Shown: positions 62,157 through 64,000 of the stretch, in pieces | Position numbering within the stretch: position 1 is the stretch's first letter | Layout of the letters: each line of letters begins with the position of its first letter | Assembly: GCA_025928545.1 (NCBI GenBank) | Contig: JAICJH010000021.1 | Coordinates: 1-64,000 of the forward strand | Direction: 5' to 3' | Source: Bryobacteraceae bacterium | GTDB lineage: Bacteria > Acidobacteriota > Terriglobia > Bryobacterales > Bryobacteraceae | DNA: 64,000 bases | Notes under the pieces: generated by a model | Told to the model about the DNA's origin: nothing | Databases searched by the model: none | The model's input: the letters and a program-made list of their open reading frames with translations, nothing else | Translations under genes and position numbers: made by a program

Positions 62157-62597
62157 TTAGTTGCTGCCCGTCTGGTGGCCGGGGTCCTTGCCATCCGCAG
62201 CGGGCCGGGCGATGTCGTGATACATGCGGGTGCCGTCGGGTTTAGTCACGTAGAAAAGCGAAATTCCCTTGGAGCCATCTCGCATCGGGTGACCTGTCAC
62301 GCTGATCGAGTCACCGGGTTTGTAGGACGCCCGATTCCAGCCCTGACGTGCCATGATGTTCACGGCGCCGCCCTCCACATCCCAGACGCCAACGGTGGAG
62401 GGATCGACCCCAGCCTTGTCGGCAACCTTAATGATGATGTGGGTGTGTGGATTTTCCCAATTGTATTCCTGAACCGTACCGACGTATGTCACGTTTTTGG
62501 ACATTTCGAACATCGCGAAGGAGTGATGGGCAAATGCCGGGACGCCAAGAGCTAACGCCCCCATAACGGCGACCATGGCAATCGTCTTTGCTTTCAT
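62157..62597 (-). CDS. DUF6152-type secreted small protein
   Basis: 146 residues. Signal peptide ('AVMGALALGVPAFA') directly followed by mature 'HHSFAMFEMSKNVTYVGTVQ', then 'YNWENPHTHIIIKV', 'GPGDSISV'-like beta strands and a His-containing tail. The HHSF(A)xF mature N-terminus and WxNPHxxI phrase are the hallmarks of DUF6152. The N-terminal His-His motif exposed after signal cleavage is a good copper site (inference). First gene of the leftward operon with the TonB receptor. Confidence 0.8.
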   Translation of the reverse strand: MKAKTIAMVAVMGALALGVPAFAHHSFAMFEMSKNVTYVGTVQEYNWENPHTHIIIKVADKAGVDPSTVGVWDVEGGAVNIMARQGWNRASYKPGDSISVTGHPMRDGSKGISLFYVTKPDGTRMYHDIARPAADGKDPGHQTGSN

Positions 62598-63038
62598 CTG
62601 TTTAAACCTCTTTTACCTTGGGTAAGGGACTTGGACCTGGAACCGCCGCTGAGCGATCCGTACTAAGACAAAATAACAGGGTCTGAGTGCCTGACGCCAC
62701 ACCCAACCACCTCCAGGGAGGATATGTCCCGGTCTATTACCCGGCGAAACCACGCCAAGATGCGTGTCCGAGACTGTACGCGACAGTCATTAGCGGAATA
62801 TTCTTCCCGCATTTTCATGCAGTTACAACGTCGTAAAAAACTGCACGATATTTTTCGCCTTCGATGTTCGTGCAACCCAAAAACGACCGTCCAGGGCCAA
62901 CCGAGTGCCCCGAGGGACGAGTGTCGGACCATCCAGGACTGTCCGAGGCCTTATACGCATCCCCAGATCGGATATCTAATTTAGGACAGCACCGAGCGGC
63001 CACCCGGCCGACCCAATCAAACCAAGGGGAGTACCTGA
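62598..63038. other. Divergent regulatory spacer
   Basis: 441 bases between the DUF6152-type gene and the rightward TonB receptor. No gene seen; the ORFs listed through it have no good start or composition. A small inverted repeat 'ttacc-ttg-ggtaa' lies about 15 bases upstream of the DUF6152-type start, in its leader. The promoters of both operons must lie here. Confidence 0.6.
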
Positions 63039-64000
63039 ATGACTTTGTTGTCGCGATGCGCGTCACGTAATGTGGGAATCGGAATACTGGCGCTAACCGC
63101 CCTGATGGCCACGTTCGCCTCATTGGCGTCCGCCCAAAACGTCAGCAGTTCGCTGGAGGGAACAGTCTTTGACCCAGCGGACGCCGCTGTGCCAAGAGCC
63201 AAACTGACCCTCAAAGACGAAGGTAGCGGAAATGTCCGCCAGGCTACGGCGGATGATACGGGCTTCTTCCGGTTTCTGGCCTTGCCGGCAGGTACGTACT
63301 CGCTCAATGCCTCGGCCGCCGGGTTCAAGGGACAGACAGTCAACGGCATTACGCTCGTCCTGGCGGAAATGCGCTACACGAAAATCAATCTCACGGTCGG
63401 GAATGTGTCGGATTCAGTGTCAGTGACGGCGGATGCCACGCCGGTCCAAACCTCCTCCAGCGAAAAAGCGGCATTGATCGATTCCAATCAGTTGAGCACC
63501 GTCACCCTGAAAGGCCGGGATGTGTTTGGTTTTATGAATCTTCTGCCCGGCGTCGTCGATACGGCAACCCGCGATGTCACCTCACCCAACGGCTTGAGCA
63601 ATATCACAATCAATGGCAATACGACTTCCAAGAACTTCTCGGTTGACGGCGTCAGCAACATGGATACCTCCGGAGACGCGACCGTTCACTACGAACCCAA
63701 TATGGACGCGATTCAGGAGGTTAAGGTACTTGGCTCCAACTTTCAAGCCGAGTTCGGGCGGAATTCTGGTGGCTCAATCGCCGTAGTCACAAAGAGCGGC
63801 ACTCAGAAATTTCACGGCAGCGGCTGGTGGAATCACCGCCATGAAGGCTTTAACGCCAATGACTTTTTCAGAAACCAAAACGGGCAGGCCCGGTTGCCCT
63901 ATCGCTATAACGTGGACGGCTGGAGCCTCGGTGGCCCAGGCTACATCCCGCATCTGCTTAATACCAGCAAGACCAAGTTCTTCTTTTTTGCATCCCAGGA
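63039..64000 (+). CDS. Oar-like TonB-dependent receptor (3'-truncated by window edge)
   Basis: Missing from the ORF track because it runs off the window. ATG 63039 with 'AAGGGGAG' seven bases before. Signal peptide ('LALTALMATFASLASAQ'), CarboxypepD_reg domain ('SLEGTVFDPADAAVPRAKLT'), plug with 'GRDVFGFMNLLPGVVDTATR', 'NFSVDGVSNMD' and 'EFGRNSGGSIAVVTKSGTQK'. About 320 residues are visible and the barrel lies beyond the window. The second Oar-type receptor of this region, divergent from the first operon. Confidence 0.93.
   Translation, partial: MTLLSRCASRNVGIGILALTALMATFASLASAQNVSSSLEGTVFDPADAAVPRAKLTLKDEGSGNVRQATADDTGFFRFLALPAGTYSLNASAAGFKGQTVNGITLVLAEMRYTKINLTVGNVSDSVSVTADATPVQTSSSEKAALIDSNQLSTVTLKGRDVFGFMNLLPGVVDTATRDVTSPNGLSNITINGNTTSKNFSVDGVSNMDTSGDATVHYEPNMDAIQEVKVLGSNFQAEFGRNSGGSIAVVTKSGTQKFHGSGWWNHRHEGFNANDFFRNQNGQARLPYRYNVDGWSLGGPGYIPHLLNTSKTKFFFFASQ

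Overview
The window looks like part of an Acidobacteriota chromosome, most likely the Solibacteres/Bryobacterales branch. The signs are a TIGR03435-family secreted protein, three Oar-type TonB-dependent receptors with N-terminal carboxypeptidase-regulatory-like domains, a sulfatase-like/TPR protein, a large DUF3857-transglutaminase-TPR protein, a PEP-CTERM protein and G+C-rich coding throughout. This placement is inferred from gene content; no 16S rRNA gene is present. I see no insertion sequence, integrase, prophage or CRISPR array.

Layout. 1-5.7 kb: 3' end of clpC, an HU/IHF-type DNA-binding gene, then a tight run of site-2 protease, two glycosyltransferases and prepilin peptidase. 5.8-7.3 kb: ECF sigma factor with two small envelope proteins. 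7.36-7.96 kb: rpmE plus an unannotated small transcription unit (promoter, very strong Shine-Dalgarno, overlapping mini-ORFs, hairpin). 8-14.5 kb: three alkaline-phosphatase-superfamily proteins with a ribbon-helix-helix protein and a membrane protein. 14.5-23.3 kb: DUF3565, DinB, TIGR03435, SGNH hydrolase, NPD-type flavoprotein, coiled-coil methyltransferase, beta-barrel protein and the first TonB receptor. 23.4-31.5 kb: tRNA-Gln, a hicAB module, diverged intergenic repeats, the operon recO-glyQ-glyS-ppdK, and a second HU-type gene. 31.6-44.7 kb: tatA, thiG, an NHL/PEP-CTERM protein, tRNA-Met, rnpB, the 1341-aa DUF3857 protein, a CmoB-like methyltransferase, a TonB-C/kelch protein, thiO, a HipA-like kinase and a histone-H1-like protein. 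44.9-53.3 kb: lytic transglycosylase, EF-G-like GTPase, esterase, a 25-aa hydrophobic peptide gene set among hairpins, two PEBP-family proteins, a RelE/HigB-type toxin with XRE antitoxin, and tRNA-Leu.

53.7-64 kb is the most system-like region. Two convergent operons each carry a tandem pair of four-helix membrane proteins sharing a His...(D/N)(L/F)RL(L/M) signature. The rightward operon adds a small membrane protein, a secreted multicopper oxidase and a CtaA/Cox15-like protein. The leftward operon carries a DUF6152-type secreted protein and a giant TonB receptor. A second, truncated TonB receptor runs off the window end. I infer a copper- and possibly haem-dependent envelope oxidation or uptake system of unknown substrate.

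Core housekeeping (ClpC, RNase P, GlyRS, PPDK, Tat, ThiG/ThiO, L31, EF-G-like) is interleaved with typically acidobacterial accessory envelope genes. Start sites were reassigned where the ORF track began upstream of the real gene (HU, GT4, SGNH, NPD, RecO, TatA, TonB-kelch, toxin, antitoxin).
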